A stretch of DNA of 64,000 bases from Ooceraea biroi (GCF_003672135.1 NC_039513.1:6510833-6574832); one strand, 5' to 3'; positions 1 through 12,544 are shown, numbered from the stretch's first letter. Numbers and translations are program-made. Notes: generated by a model from the letters alone, not told the origin.

Positions 1-1640
1 ACGAATATATTCGAGGCTTTTTCCACGGCAGAAACGATATGGCGGCAGCAGCGAGGCGCGACAATTTATTAAATTTCACACGCGTCCGTGACAAGGCGTG
101 TCATTAGCAGATACGACCATGCCGGTCATCCGCGCGTGCAAATCCGTCGAAGATTATGCGCTGTACACGCGCGCGACGTTTTTCACGGACCAACTGTCGA
201 AAATTGCGGCTCGTCCATCGTCCAACCGAAAGTAATTTCCTGATTAGAGAGAATGGCTTGGAAATTGTGGATGATCGAATTTATCGAATCTCTCGTTGTT
301 GCTGCGCTGAGTGCATTTTGGTACCTTTTTTGCGAGGATATGGAGATACCTCCCTCCTTCCATTTTATTTAAAACTGTCAGCCAGATTAAATAAGGTTGC
401 AAAGAGAATACATGGCATGTATTATAATCGGCGCGTTTTTTCCCATTTTTATGAAATATTATAATTTTCCTTTATCAAAAAACATGTGTAGTTTTCGAGT
501 TGATTAAAAAAGGAGAGACTTGTGCAAACCTCATTTCAGGGATGAAAACGTATAAAATTTTCTTTTTCTTAAGTTAGTTTTACGTGGATCTTACTTTGGA
601 GCGAAATTCTGACCTGAGACAGTTACTAAGGTATTTAATGGTGAAACTTCAAAAACTGCTAAAACGTATGATCAAATTAAATTTTAAGGAAAAGCCATTT
701 GAGTTTTCAACGAGAGACGCTGCCATGTTCACCAAATTACCGACCATTTTGTATTCATGAGAGAGCACCAAGAAAACGAGATTTTATTTATGAATGCTAT
801 CTTCCGAGAGACGGATCATTAGTACAACAAAAAATAGTATTAGTATGATTACTGAACCATTCAATTCATTAATAATATACAAATGTGAAATAATAAATAC
901 TGTTGCAGCAGTACACGATAATATTCGAGATTGCAAACTTATATACACTAATAAAGCTTAGATGGCGTAATTACAATGGTGTGTTCTACAATGCAACGCT
1001 ATGTTTGCGCACGTATGTCAAGCATTATCTTCTTAAAATCGAGGGATTTGAACGGAGTGTCGTGGCAAATCTGTTGATCAAGAGATTAGAGGGTATTAAG
1101 TGAAAGAGGAGTTGGCTGGCTATTACTGCGCTACAATAATGCAGCATCTCGTTCGAGTAATACCCACTAATTCCTGTTAATAACTCGACCTTGTATCTCG
1201 AAGTTCCACGGCAGTTTACGAGCTAACGCCTAGGTACACTCGAAGGTACTTTTTGGATCGTGTACACGCCACGGCGCCACAAAAGTATCTAATGGGGCAT
1301 CTCGTCGTCGCGTCGGTCGTCGGTGCATTTTAAAAAGAACGAGGACACCAGATTCGTCTGATTCCGGGTGTGTCCGGGCTCGACCAACCCTGTGAACAAT
1401 GTCCGCTGGACAGACAGGAGAAAACTTGGAGAACTAAGGCATTCCGTACGTACGTGGCGTCCATGGAGGAGACGGCACGTGTGATAACTTTTCCAGTTAT
1501 CACCAGATGCTGGCGGTAATTTATTTCCCATACGCTCTATCTCCGTCTGCGTCCCGTTTCTTCGGGCGCACGTTCACCGGGATAGTCTCCAGGAGTCTGT
1601 CTACGAGGGAAGCATAACTGCAAGTAGTATGTTGTATATG
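1..1640. other. Gene-free stretch
   Basis: Mixed composition, more CpG-rich in the first 150 bases and at 1200-1600. Only short frames are seen (up to 102 codons), with no recognised product. The hairpin at 1481-1503 is the only structure noted. Confidence 0.5.
1481..1503. other. Perfect 9-bp hairpin
   Basis: GTGATAACT (1481-1489) pairs exactly with AGTTATCAC (1495-1503) around TTTCC, followed at once by a small CCAG-ATG-CTGG stem. It sits in the relatively GC-rich patch at about 1200-1850. No function can be assigned. Confidence 0.5.
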
Positions 1641-1653
1641 TATGTAGGTATAT

Positions 1654-2268
1654 ATGTTTGGGAGAGCGCGATGTAAGCGTCGCGGTTCTTTATGCCGCTT
1701 TTATGTCCCTTCGTGCAGCGTCGAAAAATGCCGGCAAAGCGCGTACGCGAAATACGCTGAATACATCATCGCTATCGTAAACTCCGATTTTGCTTTATCC
1801 TGCACGACGGGAACGAAAGCAAACCGCAACGGTGACGGGTGGCTTTGAATGGTTCGCGCTGATCTTAACCCCGTGTGCTTTATTCGGGATCCAATGATCT
1901 TCACATTTCTTTATGCGTTTAGATATTTCGAGAGCTTTTTTCATCGAAAAATTCTATTTGCCGTAATCGTGCGAATTTTATTGGCGAAATTTAAAAATCG
2001 CGAATTTATGGATATATTTTGCGCATTTGCTGATCCTGAAATAGTAAAAAAAAGACATTTGCAAAAATGTATTTCGTTGCGTGTAAAAATTGCTGAGTGG
2101 GACCGGATTCGAAATTTGCGAAGCTGGAAACTCACAGCAGCGGCAAGTGCAGCGTTCGTTACATCGTGTACATTTGCGATGGCATTAACGTGGATGCTGC
2201 TGTTGTGTCACAATATTGACCGTCGCGATATCGACCGCGACAGCCACGCAAATCACAGTGAGAATTGA
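1654..2268 (+). other. Two in-frame abutting open frames, unassigned
   Basis: A 64-codon frame (1654-1845, stop TGA 1846-1848) is followed without a gap by ATG at 1849 in the same frame, open to the stop at 2266-2268 (139 codons). The stretch of about 204 codons is thus broken by one stop. The second part has a hydrophobic run near its end (AAFVTSCTFAMALTWMLLL). The products match no family I recognise, and there is no splice or promoter context. A 64-kb two-strand search is expected to give some frames this long by chance. Treat as a lead, not a gene. Confidence 0.12.
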
Positions 2269-3857
2269 GTGTTACATCGAATTGTTAATGAATGTAACCA
2301 GTTTTGCATCAAAGTATCGAAGAAATCGATAATCGTGCGATTATAAATTAACATCATTATAAATTAATCTCATTTTGATAATATTAATCTTATAATATTT
2401 ATTGCGTAGCAAATTAATAAAGTAATGCATGACGGTATGATATTATATATCTATAATATAATTACGAAAGCAAAATTTAAAGAATAAAGACATATAATCT
2501 TAAGAAATCGAGATGTCCATATTATGCTGCAAGATTAATAACATTACATGTTATTATTACTGCGCAGTAATATTTTAATGACATGTCGTGCACATATTAC
2601 GTACATTACATCTCGTCACGTCTCGTTATGCGCTAAATATAACACGATGACGATATAGTACGATTATTGAATTTCGCAACGTTGTCGAGTCTCGTAGCGT
2701 AGAGTCAGCGGGTCGCGCCCGCGAAAATTATAAAATTCTCAAATTAATGATCCGACATTTGATTATACCGCTGTCGCGATTATATCGCGATTACTTGGCA
2801 TCTGAATGACGTTTGACGACTACGACGACGCGTCGCGAATAAAATCCACGGGCGATGCACGTTTAATTGAATCCGCCATCGCGATCGACGTGTGACGCTG
2901 CGCGTTTTACGTCGCGTCACCATTTAATATCCCAATTTTAATTCTCATCCGTCAATATCATTATGGTCGCACAAAATTTCTTCCTATCGTACAATAATGA
3001 AAATTCCATAAATTATGACATATTATAATATATATAAGCAAATGCGGGCCAATTTAATAAATTTAAGCAGAATTAATAAATGATACGATAAATAGGAATA
3101 TGCCGGAATATGCGCAACGATATACAAACTTTAACAAGCATTTATAACGATGTGTATGCATGACGAGATGATAATTTGCCGAACTGATGATTTTTACTGT
3201 TGATCACAGGGATGGAAAACGATTTCTCGCTCGACGAATCGAATCATTATGGGATGATTCTCTCTTTCTACCCTGGGAATTCGATTTTAAGTTAATCCCC
3301 GTGGAAAAGCATCTCGAACTTTTCTCGTATCTAACCAGCCGACATTAGTCATAAGGCTGCACAAGGATGGGCAAGGGAGAGGATCGGACAAATCTCCGTC
3401 GAATGGGGCTCGTACGAGCGGGGAAGAAGTACACGCGTAAAAGGACGGCTCTGATCCGATCATAATGTCGTAAAAAGGACGATGGGCGAAACTTGGAGGC
3501 GAGACAGGAGAGGGTGCACCGGGGTCCTCGAATATCAATGATTATTTTATGAGCCGTCGTATTTGCGAGAACTGGTCGGGGATGTCCGATATTTCGTTTG
3601 CGTTATTTAATCTCGATTAGCCGCGAGTGGCTCGTGACGCGTGAGATGCATTTTTCAGCGCGAAACGAATTAAGGAAAGAGTTGTAATCGAAGGGCGAGG
3701 GAAGAAGTGGCTCAACGATGTCTCGTATTTTCTCTTTCTTCCTTTTTTCCGGCGAAACCGATTTAAATCGACTCGATTCTGTACATGGCCTATGCATTAC
3801 CGATATTAAAATTTTATTACTTTGCACAGCTCTCGATGGTAGTGGAGTGTAGTATAG

Positions 3858-3865
3858 TATAAAAG
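3858..3865 (+). promoter_or_regulatory. TATA-like box (TATAAAAG)
   Basis: A perfect TATAAAAG occurs after a TAGTATAG run, in moderately AT-rich DNA where such matches are common. No initiator, leader or open frame of note follows. Confidence 0.1.
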
Positions 3866-4040
3866 TGGTTATGGGAGAAATTTCTGAAACTGGATTAATT
3901 TATCTCTAGCCCTTCTTCGACAATTTATTATCCTTTTGTTTCCTTTGTGCGATAGATATGGAAATATTTGTAATATTAACAATCGAGAAATGACATTTTA
4001 AAACTGGATAAGCTTGTAAAATAACATTCAATTATAATTG

Positions 4041-4065
4041 ATAACAATAAATAACAATAAATAAA
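4041..4065. repeat. 10-bp tandem repeat
   Basis: ATAACAATAA occurs twice in tandem, then a partial unit, in a long AT-rich stretch. Confidence 0.75.
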
Positions 4066-5366
4066 TTTTATAAATAATTACTGTGTTATACTGTAAAAAT
4101 AAAATCAGCGAAAAAATTGGTTAAAAATTCAGATATTTTGCATAGATTATATAAGAAAAAGGAAAAGGGCGAAGAAATTCGTGTAATTATTTTCATAAAT
4201 TGAATTGTTCTAATGAGCGATTACGGACGAGATATTTATAGCGAGCATTTAATAGTTGTTCTCAATTTGTATACGTAAAATGGGGCTTTACTGAACCGAC
4301 AATTTCCAATATCATGAAACAAAATTATCGAGTCGCAAAAAAATTTACCCGCGAATGGCCGTGATTATTCGTTGAACGCGCGTTGTGTAATTAACGCGAC
4401 GAAAGTCCCGAGTGAGCGCGCAATTTGCACAGGTCGAAATTTAAATCGAAACGCTTTGTAAACAATTTTTTCAAGTTAGTTTTCTTGCCTTTTTAGTTTT
4501 TCTGATTTCCCTGGAGAAAAATCGTATTCTTGGCACCGCGCATTTATAAGCCGACAATAAAATGACTAAAAGCGTCGAAGTGCACAAACGTTCAATCACT
4601 GATCACGGATATTTAGCCATTAATAATATCAATAATAATAATATAAATAATCATGATAATGTGTACATTTATAATGAATAAATAGTTAATTTCATCGGAA
4701 TATGGATTGATGAAATAAACAAAAGATTATTGATCTCTGGTAAAGTCTTACATTTAGGCATATTTGAAGCTCGCTTGAAAAAGAACTTATTGCGCGTGTC
4801 TGCATTCACAGTCTGCACGCCGCGTGCAGGAGAGACGAAATTGGCTCGATTATCGAAGATTCCCGAGCACGGTTGCGAATGTCAAAATCGCGGATCGACA
4901 AGTTCGAAGGTTGGCGAATCCGGGAAAAACCGCGTGTGCCAAACGATCGAGAGGACCTTTCCCCGTGATACCCTGCGCTTCTCGTCCCAATTACTCTTCC
5001 CTTTCCGTCCTGCCATCAGCGAAAATCTCCGGTGAATAGGAGCACGAGGAAGGGAGACGCAGAGGAACGAACAGGACGAAGGACGGTAGCGGAAGGAAAA
5101 GTTTATGGGGAGCGCACTGCGGCTACTGCCATGCCGTAGGCACCGGTTAGGTGGCAGGAAGACGGGGCCGTAATTGATGGCGTTCGGGTGTCAATGGGGG
5201 CCCACTCGTAAAGGACTCGATCTTAGGGCGATTGACGCAACACGGGATCCGCCTGTTTTGCGTGTTCCTCGATTGTATCTTGTCTCTCGAGTTCTTGTTC
5301 CCTTTGATCTCTTTGAGCTTTGGTGGAGAACGCGCGATCAATCATGCAAATACGATTTGCTTATCA

Positions 5367-5400
5367 GCACGTCATACCAGCATATGCACGTCATACCAGC
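5367..5400. repeat. 15-bp exact tandem duplication
   Basis: GCACGTCATACCAGC at 5367-5381 and 5386-5400, period 19, looks like a recent replication-slippage duplication. Confidence 0.85.
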
Positions 5401-5499
5401 TGCGTTTTTCAATTTTTTTATTGTTAGCATTTATGATGCGTTTATGTAATATGTACCTGCATTAACGACACGTTATCCAGGAAAATACAAAGCATGTAA

Positions 5500-5555
5500 C
5501 CATCCATCAATCAATCCATTTATTTGTCTATGTATCTATTTATCTATGTATCGAT
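5500..5555. repeat. Degenerate ATCC/TATC tetranucleotide repeat
   Basis: Interrupted CATC, CAATC and TATC/TATG units. Confidence 0.75.
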
Positions 5556-5732
5556 CTCGCACCTCCATCAATTTTAAACTCACCGTTTTCTCGTCTTTCT
5601 GTTTGTGCTTTTTTCCTTTGGCTGTTTCGTAATCTATTTTTAACGTGCTTATAGCGTGCTTGACTTGTTTGATCTTCGAAAATATAATCATATCATAAAC
5701 ATATCGGAAATCAATATATAAGAATTATATTA

Positions 5733-5810
5733 ATCCATGTCCGATAATAAATATTATCCATAATAATAATCCATAATGCATAATAATTATCCATGTCCGA
5801 TAATAAATAT
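5733..5810. repeat. 22-bp exact direct repeat in AT-rich DNA
   Basis: A 22-bp sequence containing ATCCATGTCCGATAATAAAT occurs at 5733-5754 and 5789-5810. ATAATAATCCATAATGCATAAT lies between, giving a compound ATAAT/ATCCAT minisatellite. Confidence 0.85.
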
Positions 5811-6156
5811 AAATAAATACGTATGTATTTGTTATACGTTTTAATTAAAATTTCTCTTATGCAGCGACTTATATAATACGGTACTATAAATATGTTGTTC
5901 ATTTACTGCATTCTTTCTGTTTCGCATTCCTTCATTGAATGACTATAAGAAAACTCTTAAGATTATAGAATCTTTTTCATCGGGTCGGGATCCGAACATT
6001 AATTTCATTTCCATTGTAAAAGTTTTCTGACCAATGCAATTCGTGATAAATGAACTGGTTTTTGGAATATAAGAGGATTGGTTTTCTTCTCTTTCTCTTT
6101 TTATTGACAATGCGTTATACATACTGTTTCTAAGTTCTTATTACTGGTTAACATTT

Positions 6157-6191
6157 TACTTATTCAAAACTCTTGTAGTTTTGAATAAGTA
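6157..6191. other. Perfect 15-bp AT-rich hairpin
   Basis: TACTTATTCAAAACT (6157-6171) and AGTTTTGAATAAGTA (6177-6191) are exact reverse complements with the loop CTTGT. It is the longest perfect short-loop inverted repeat noticed in the window. It lies in AT-rich DNA just upstream of a (TAATA)n run at 6220-6240. It could be the collapsed ends of a small transposon or a cruciform-prone site. It is shorter than expected for a microRNA precursor. Confidence 0.7.
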
Positions 6192-6199
6192 TTTGAAAG

Positions 6200-6936
6200 T
6201 TGTGTTTATTGCAACATTGTAATATAATATAATATAATAAATTCTTTTTTGATAAAACAATATCATTTTTGATGTTCTATATTATTTATCTTAACGATAA
6301 TCTATATATAATTCAACAAATTGATGCGTTACTAAGAAAGAAATATGTTACTAAGAAACGTTTTCAAGAAATTGATAACATTTTACAATATTTGCGAATT
6401 TCTGATATGATATATATTTCGTCATTTATTCCTCCGCAGCCAATCTTCGTGATCATATAAAAATAATCAATCACCTGGAATTTTTCAATGTTTCTTACGA
6501 TGGCAGATATAAAATAACGGTCTTCCATTAATTGTCGAAAACTCTAATCACTCTCCGTAAGCTGTCTACTAGCGATAAAGCTGCGTGAAAAGATCCACCA
6601 TATTCCTACTGGTTACACGAAAATTTTACTCACATTAGCGCGACACGTTTTGCTTGAAGCAGTCGCTTTCGACCGTGCATACAAATCGCGTCATTGTTGG
6701 CACTTGAATATTTTTATCCTGAATATATACCGCGCGATCGAAAGGATTTTCTCCCCACGGGCTCCAGCGGCTCGGTTTAATTTCAGTTTTCATGAATTGT
6801 TCCGGCTATGAAGTGAGGTGATACGTGACATACAAGCGTTTTTTGCAACTGACGCACGTAGAAAGCTGGTTGTATTGACTCTATTCCGCACCCTTTTTGG
6901 CACATTTTTTCACCTCTTTCCTCTCTTTCCGTCTCT

Positions 6937-6970
<34 letters not shown>

Positions 6971-8900
6971 TTTTTATCAAACTAAATTTTGTTGAAACAC
7001 GCAGAAAAAAAGTATCGCTAAGCTATATATATGAATGTTGCGCATCTCTCTGTTCTCCTCTCTCTCTTTCCGTAAATGGAGCTATAACATTTTCAAAAAA
7101 CCGTTACGCGACGTGAACACGGAATTGTCCTATGTGGAAATGATCTTTTTGCCTATCAGATTATTGAGAGATTTATGTCGTTTCGCAATAAGACTTATTT
7201 GAATTCGTAGTATTTATACACTTTTCCGGAAAAATTATAACAGTTTGACGCCGATATTGATATAACTTGAATATACGAGACTCTCATTTTTCCAAACAGC
7301 ACGGCTGCTTTAGCGTATGCTCTCGCGATTTTGTTGCAAGAATTGAAAGCCGTTCGAATAAACGTTTTGTTGAATTGAAAAATGCTTTATTTTCCGGATT
7401 ATTCTATTGAAAAAAATGTCACGATGACGTCCTTGTTGGATAGACAGCGAGATTAATTTTATTTTAGAACATGAAGGATGATTCGAGAGGGAGTTCCGCG
7501 GAAGAGAAGATTTATGAGGAGCAAGCGTTTTCACAACTGAAACACACCGCGTCGCCTTTTTTTATTTTCTCCACACTCTTTCCATCTCTTCTCTCTTTGC
7601 CGCTATCTTCTTTATCTAGCAACGCGAAGAGAAAAGCTCCGCACCGGGAAACTCCTTTTTAGCTGCAGCTGCAACTCGCGAGTTAATCTCGGTTTTGGAT
7701 AGGCGAGAATTTTTCCAAGTGCTGAAAGTTTTTTCCTCCTTTTCATCGCTTATCTTTTCCAAGTGGGAGAGCAAAACGTGGCTGGATATCTGGTTGTTCG
7801 GCACGAAAGCGATTTGTTTCAACAGCGAAATCGATAATATAAATAAAATTATAACGATCTCCAGTCGGGCATACACATACATACATATACATGTGTGTCC
7901 AATTAAACTAACGGCTTTGCTATGATCTCATACAGAACTATGTTACATAAGCTACACAGAAAATGTTAAACAAACGTTAAGCCTCCGATTTCGGTAGTTT
8001 TACTTTCGCCCGTAGATACAGTGTTGATTACTATCATTCCAATAAAATTCGCAAAAATTGCGTGCGATGAAAAATGACTGGGGAAGAAAAATGGTGGAAA
8101 TAATAGTAAGAAATTCGTCACGTATCGACTGTGGTCCAAGATCATTATTGCGAGATTTATAGTCGCAGGTTTTTCGCAGAGCGAAAGCCTGCCATCCTTA
8201 GTTTTTTTTTTTCTTTTTACCGATGTAACGGGTGTCGATGCGTCGATTTATAAGGCGCGGACGTTCTCCGCAACTGACGCACAAGGAGCACCATTTGTCT
8301 CGGGCTTTATTTTCTTCTACGTTCTTCCCCTCCATTTGTCGACTCCTCCCCGTCGCCGGTAGCGCGAAAAAAGCTCTTACGATTATAGGTACTTTTTCAA
8401 TCTGGATCGACGAAGTTAATTTCACTCCTCGCGTGGTAGATCTTTCCACCGCGTCGCTCTTTTCCCGGCTTCTTTTTTTTCCGCGCTCTTGCACCGGACA
8501 GTGAAATATTCCTACCGAAACGGAAGCTCCAAGTATATATATCTCATAAAGGATTTTCTTGAGCTATTCAAATACGAGTCTGCGCGGATCAGGCGATATC
8601 GCGCACGGGGAACGTTATTTCGGAAGTAAAATATTTTTCTTTAAATATTTTCCTAATGCCATACGCCAACAGCGTCGCTCACGTTTTCTTTCACACGTTG
8701 TTTATTGCATTACAGTGAGACTCGTGTCAAAAGAATGCTTGTAAAATACTGTGGATAGAGAAGAAACAAAATATATGATAGCCACAAAATTCATAATTAA
8801 TTAATAATTGCAAACACACAAACATAAAGTACAAGAAAGATACCAAACATTTCGATCTACTTTGAGTTTATTCTCAAGTTGGTAAATCTGTATCTACTCT
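6200..8900. other. Gene-free stretch
   Basis: Holds a (TAATA)n run at 6220-6240, the TC microsatellite at 6932-6970, a pyrimidine-rich segment at 7555-7620 and a long T run at 8202-8219. Frames are short and shadow one another on opposite strands. Confidence 0.5.
6932..6970. repeat. (TC)n microsatellite
   Basis: A pure TC run covers 6932-6956, then continues with interruptions to 6970. Further CT-rich sequence follows at about 7040-7070. Confidence 0.95.
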
Positions 8901-8902
8901 GG

Positions 8903-8931
8903 TATCGATATATCGACATATCGATATATCG
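8903..8931. promoter_or_regulatory. Tandem TATCGATA (DRE-like) cluster
   Basis: An 8-bp unit is repeated: TATCGATA, TATCGACA, TATCGATA, then TATCG. Two exact TATCGATA octamers lie at 8903-8910 and 8919-8926. Known: TATCGATA is the DNA replication-related element bound by DREF in Drosophila, and part of it also matches boundary-protein sites. The octamer is a palindrome, so orientation is undefined. Function is inferred from the motif only. A short degenerate microsatellite is the alternative, and no promoter or gene start was seen nearby. Confidence 0.4.
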
Positions 8932-8939
8932 TGAATTCA

Positions 8940-10260
8940 TGTGTCGCACGCTAGACCCCGAAAGTTTAATGTAAGTGCTCGGTAATTAACAAAATCTCGA
9001 CGGGCAATTTTGTTAGTTACATTACAGACTTTCACGTGCCTACGATTGATGTGCTGCCCGGATTCTGCAACGTGCTCCCGATAAACGTTATTTATTCGCT
9101 GCTGGAGGACTGCGTCTCGACCATGGAGTCACTCTTCCGCGCAAATTGACAGTTTCGACCGATAGTTCGGAATAGTTGCACCGTGCGAGACCGCGAAACG
9201 AATGCCAGCACGACTGCTGCGTGCTTCTCCAGAAATGCATTTCCGGCACGTCCTTCCGATTAATCCGACAGTTGCGGAATTCGTTGGAAATAGTTGTCCA
9301 AGGATTACTGGCACGCAACTCTGCGGGACTCGTAAAAATTGGAAGGGAACGCACATGTCTCACGCTTTTAAATAATTATGGTGATTGGGACGTACGTGAC
9401 GAAATTCATCTCGCAAACGTGACGAGGCTCGTGATGAAATATTGTCGACACAAAATCAGCAAACACCGAGAATGACGAAGTATCGAATATTAAACCCACA
9501 TATTAAAATTCACAATGGTAACCGGATCCGCGATTGAATGCACACGAAGTGGCATGATTCTCAAATTTCAATTGTTGGTAAGCAACACGACCACTTGGTC
9601 CCAGCGGTGCGCGCTAGTCTATTTTTCTCATAACCGATTTTATCGGCGACTGTGCACACATGTCCATTATGCATGATACATTCATCAATAATCCCGATAT
9701 TAATAAAGACGGTTTGTCAAAGTGTATTTCCAGCGAAAAATACATGCCTTGTAAATTTGCTTCCAACACTTATTTTCAATCTTACAATTAGCGCAAACCG
9801 GTTCGCGTTTTTGCATCGTCCCTTTCCGCATCGTAAAAATACAATTTAATGATCATACAGTTTAATTTGCTCATTACACACATACACACACCTGCGTATC
9901 ACATGTACCTATTTCCTGTTTGTCTCGTAAAATATAGCTATACTTTTGAGTAACAGACTCTCAAACCACTCTTCTCGCGATCTCGTAAAGAAGAAAACGA
10001 ATCGTGGCGCCTGCGGTCGTAAGCAACGATCGTTTGATCCTTGGATAGATTATCGCGCGCTGCCGCGTGCGCCAGCTAAAATCAACATGCATAAATTGCA
10101 GACGTAGCAAAAAGCGATTGCACGGACGATTTTGCGGCTACCGGCCAAGCGGACGCTCGGTCGGCGCGCCGTACTATTACGAGGGGCTTAATTAGAACCA
10201 GGAACACCGTTCTACCTACGGAGTAACAAGTGCGAGTACCGTATTTCCGGTAGCCAGACT
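8940..10260. other. Gene-free stretch
   Basis: CpG-richer patch at 9060-9480 with overlapping frames on both strands (91, 75 and 99 codons), none recognised. A second GC-rich patch begins near 9960 and runs into the hairpin pair at 10269-10340. Confidence 0.5.
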
Positions 10261-10268
10261 CAATTACA

Positions 10269-10303
10269 CCGGCTTACACCTTTATTTAGTAGGTGTAAGC
10301 CGG
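10269..10303. other. Perfect 13-bp hairpin
   Basis: CCGGCTTACACCT (10269-10281) and AGGTGTAAGCCGG (10291-10303) are exact reverse complements around a 9-nt AT-rich loop. The stem is GC-rich for its setting. A second perfect hairpin follows at 10322-10340 in the same moderately GC-rich patch. No U-run follows, and a bacterial-type terminator is not expected in this genome. It may be a structured RNA, a miniature fold-back element or a conserved regulatory palindrome. The stem is too short for a standard microRNA precursor. Confidence 0.7.
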
Positions 10304-10321
10304 GCGCCACGATCGTTTTGG

Positions 10322-10340
10322 ACCGACGCTAATCGTCGGT
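10322..10340. other. Perfect 7-bp hairpin
   Basis: ACCGACG (10322-10328) pairs exactly with CGTCGGT (10334-10340) around the loop CTAAT. It lies 19 bp after the larger hairpin at 10269-10303. Alone, a 7-bp stem is weak evidence. Its closeness to the 13-bp stem is what makes it worth recording. Confidence 0.5.
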
Positions 10341-10344
10341 TCGT

Positions 10345-12070
10345 TCGAACTAATCCTTCGGTCTAACGACGATCTCATCAACACAAATGATCACTTGTAC
10401 GTGGCACGAAAAAATTATCAAGTTGTTGCATATAAAATATCCGGAGACCCGGAAGACTTACGGTTTTATGCGGTTTTACCATGGTAAAGCGAACTTCACC
10501 CGATAATTATGCGTCGCGTTAAACTAATATTGACGGTTATTTTAGGCGAACCTTTTAACGTAAGCATGCAGTTGGTAATTTAGTCGATAGATCGAGAACT
10601 CGGTAGCTCGTTCTGTTAAAAAAAAATTCAATGTTCCCGAGTTTCGTTGAAATAGAAAATCGTATGGAGAGTATCCTTGCAAATTTCTGTCCGCGATTTT
10701 TCAAATTAGAAAAAGTTGCTGGAAACGTTGAAAATCGGCGGACTCGTGTAATATTACTTCATAATTTTAAATACTTTGTTATGAAAAAATAATTCGCAGC
10801 ATAAATTTCGTAATTAGGTGAAGCCACAGTAATACGAAAAAAAAGTAAAGGTGTAGAAAAATGTAACACCACATATGAAGGTGAAAACATAATTTTTAAT
10901 TACTAACATTCCGTCATAACAAAAATAAATTAACACTATACGTACACAGATAATATAAAAAAGCACAGAAAAATAATCGTTACAAAAATACGTAAATGCG
11001 CCAAGAACGTGCAAAATACTGCGTCAAGCTTGTAAATTATTGCATTAATGTTGGAACAAAGACAGTCGCAATTACAATCCTACCGCAGCGAGTAATATTA
11101 GTATCATTAATGTACACCGTGCGCCATTTTACAGTGGATTCGTGAGACTCGTTTGATACGTGAAACTCGACGGATGGATTGTCAGGAAATTTCATGTGTC
11201 TCCCAAATATCTTGTCTTACTTTATCTACCCGGCGCTGTGCTCATTGTCGGTCGAGCGGATCTGGAATTCGGGGTAATTTGATTTCGCTGCTCGTGCCCG
11301 CTTCGGTCGCCGCTTGTAATTCGCGTGTACGTGAACGCATAATCGCGCACGATTAGAATCGAAAGGACGATCGTGGTAAAGCGACATGCGACGGTCGGAA
11401 GATAGCTTGCAACGCTTGGTTCGCTGCACTTGCAGTGTCGGGATGCATCCGAGAATGAAATGAGGAAATATCGGTTTGCCGTTTGGAGAAATACTGCATA
11501 CACCGCCGGTGAATTTAATTAGACGGATGAGCCACGACTTACATCGTCAGTTCACGAGTACTCATAAAGATCTACTGTCTTTGATGGGGTTTGATACGTG
11601 ACGTTTTGTAAAATTATAATCACGGAAGTCTCACGTGGGAACTTCTTTGACCGACTGCTTTTAACGCAATGACTCATAAATTCTTCGAGAAATTTGGGAA
11701 ATCGTCAAGGCAAATGGGTTTTCAAATCAAGAAAAACTGATAAAGCTATGAAGAATATAAAGAACAGCATTTGCTTCGAGGATAATAAATAAATTTCATG
11801 TCATCACAGAATCGAATTTGGGATAACATTGTTCGACATTATTTCCATTTCGAATTGAAATAATAATGCACAATTTGCACAAAACGAGATAGGATTAAAT
11901 AAATAGAATGTTGGATAAAAATATTTATATAGGTATTTTATTGACTGACTGAATAACAAAGTTTCTCTCGTGACTGAAGCAAAACAAAATATTTTTGTCC
12001 AAGATCTATCGATCCTAGTTTTAGTTTTATTTTAATTTTTTTATTTCTTTTTATTAGAATTACAAGCACT
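10345..12070. other. Gene-free stretch
   Basis: AT-rich at both ends, with a more CpG-rich patch at 11150-11560 that is open on both strands for up to 93 codons. No family was recognised and no splice sites stand out. Confidence 0.5.
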
Positions 12071-12076
12071 GCTGAA

Positions 12077-12544
12077 TTATGCGCCTGTATTTATATAATT
12101 ATCTAGCATATCAAAAGCATCATATAGGTAATATATTGACGTTTTTTTTTTCAAGTATACAAATCCTCGTCTCTTGTAAAATTTAGTTCCTTGAATATGT
12201 AACCTTTTCGAACCGAACGATCCAATTTTATACTGCAGCAAAAAAGGAAAGGTTGAAAAATGTTGTTCGTTGTAATGGGAGAACAGCATTTTCCTGATCG
12301 AATAGCGATCGCGCTCGTAAAACAAGCGGAGAGCGCTCCTCCTTTCGTTGGGAGAAATACAAAACGAGAACGTCGAATCCTCGATAAATATCGGGCTGAA
12401 CGGCATAGCTAATTCCGCCCCGTCAGCGAAAAGTACGGCATAAATGTCCGTTCCATTAGCGACTTTTTTTAATTGGTTCCGACTAGTTCTTCTACTTATT
12501 TTAGTAGTTATGCGTGTGAAAATGAGTGAAAAACCGAAAACCAA
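12077..12544 (-). other. 155-codon open frame in AT-rich DNA, unassigned
   Basis: The frame runs from ATG at 12544 down to 12077 on the minus strand. It is unusually long for DNA of this composition. The product is basic and has no recognised domain. There is no signal peptide, though short hydrophobic segments occur near the start and middle. Its 5' end lies about 60 bp from the 12601-12689 repeat on the other strand. It could be a gene fragment or chance. Confidence 0.15.

Larger units (their letters stand above)
2281..4720. other. Gene-free stretch
   Basis: AT-rich, apart from a CpG-rich patch at about 2690-2940 containing the perfect stem TCGCGAT-TAT-ATCGCGA (2774-2790). Simple AATAAC and AAT repeats occur near 4041 and 4620. 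No coding signal was seen. Confidence 0.5.
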
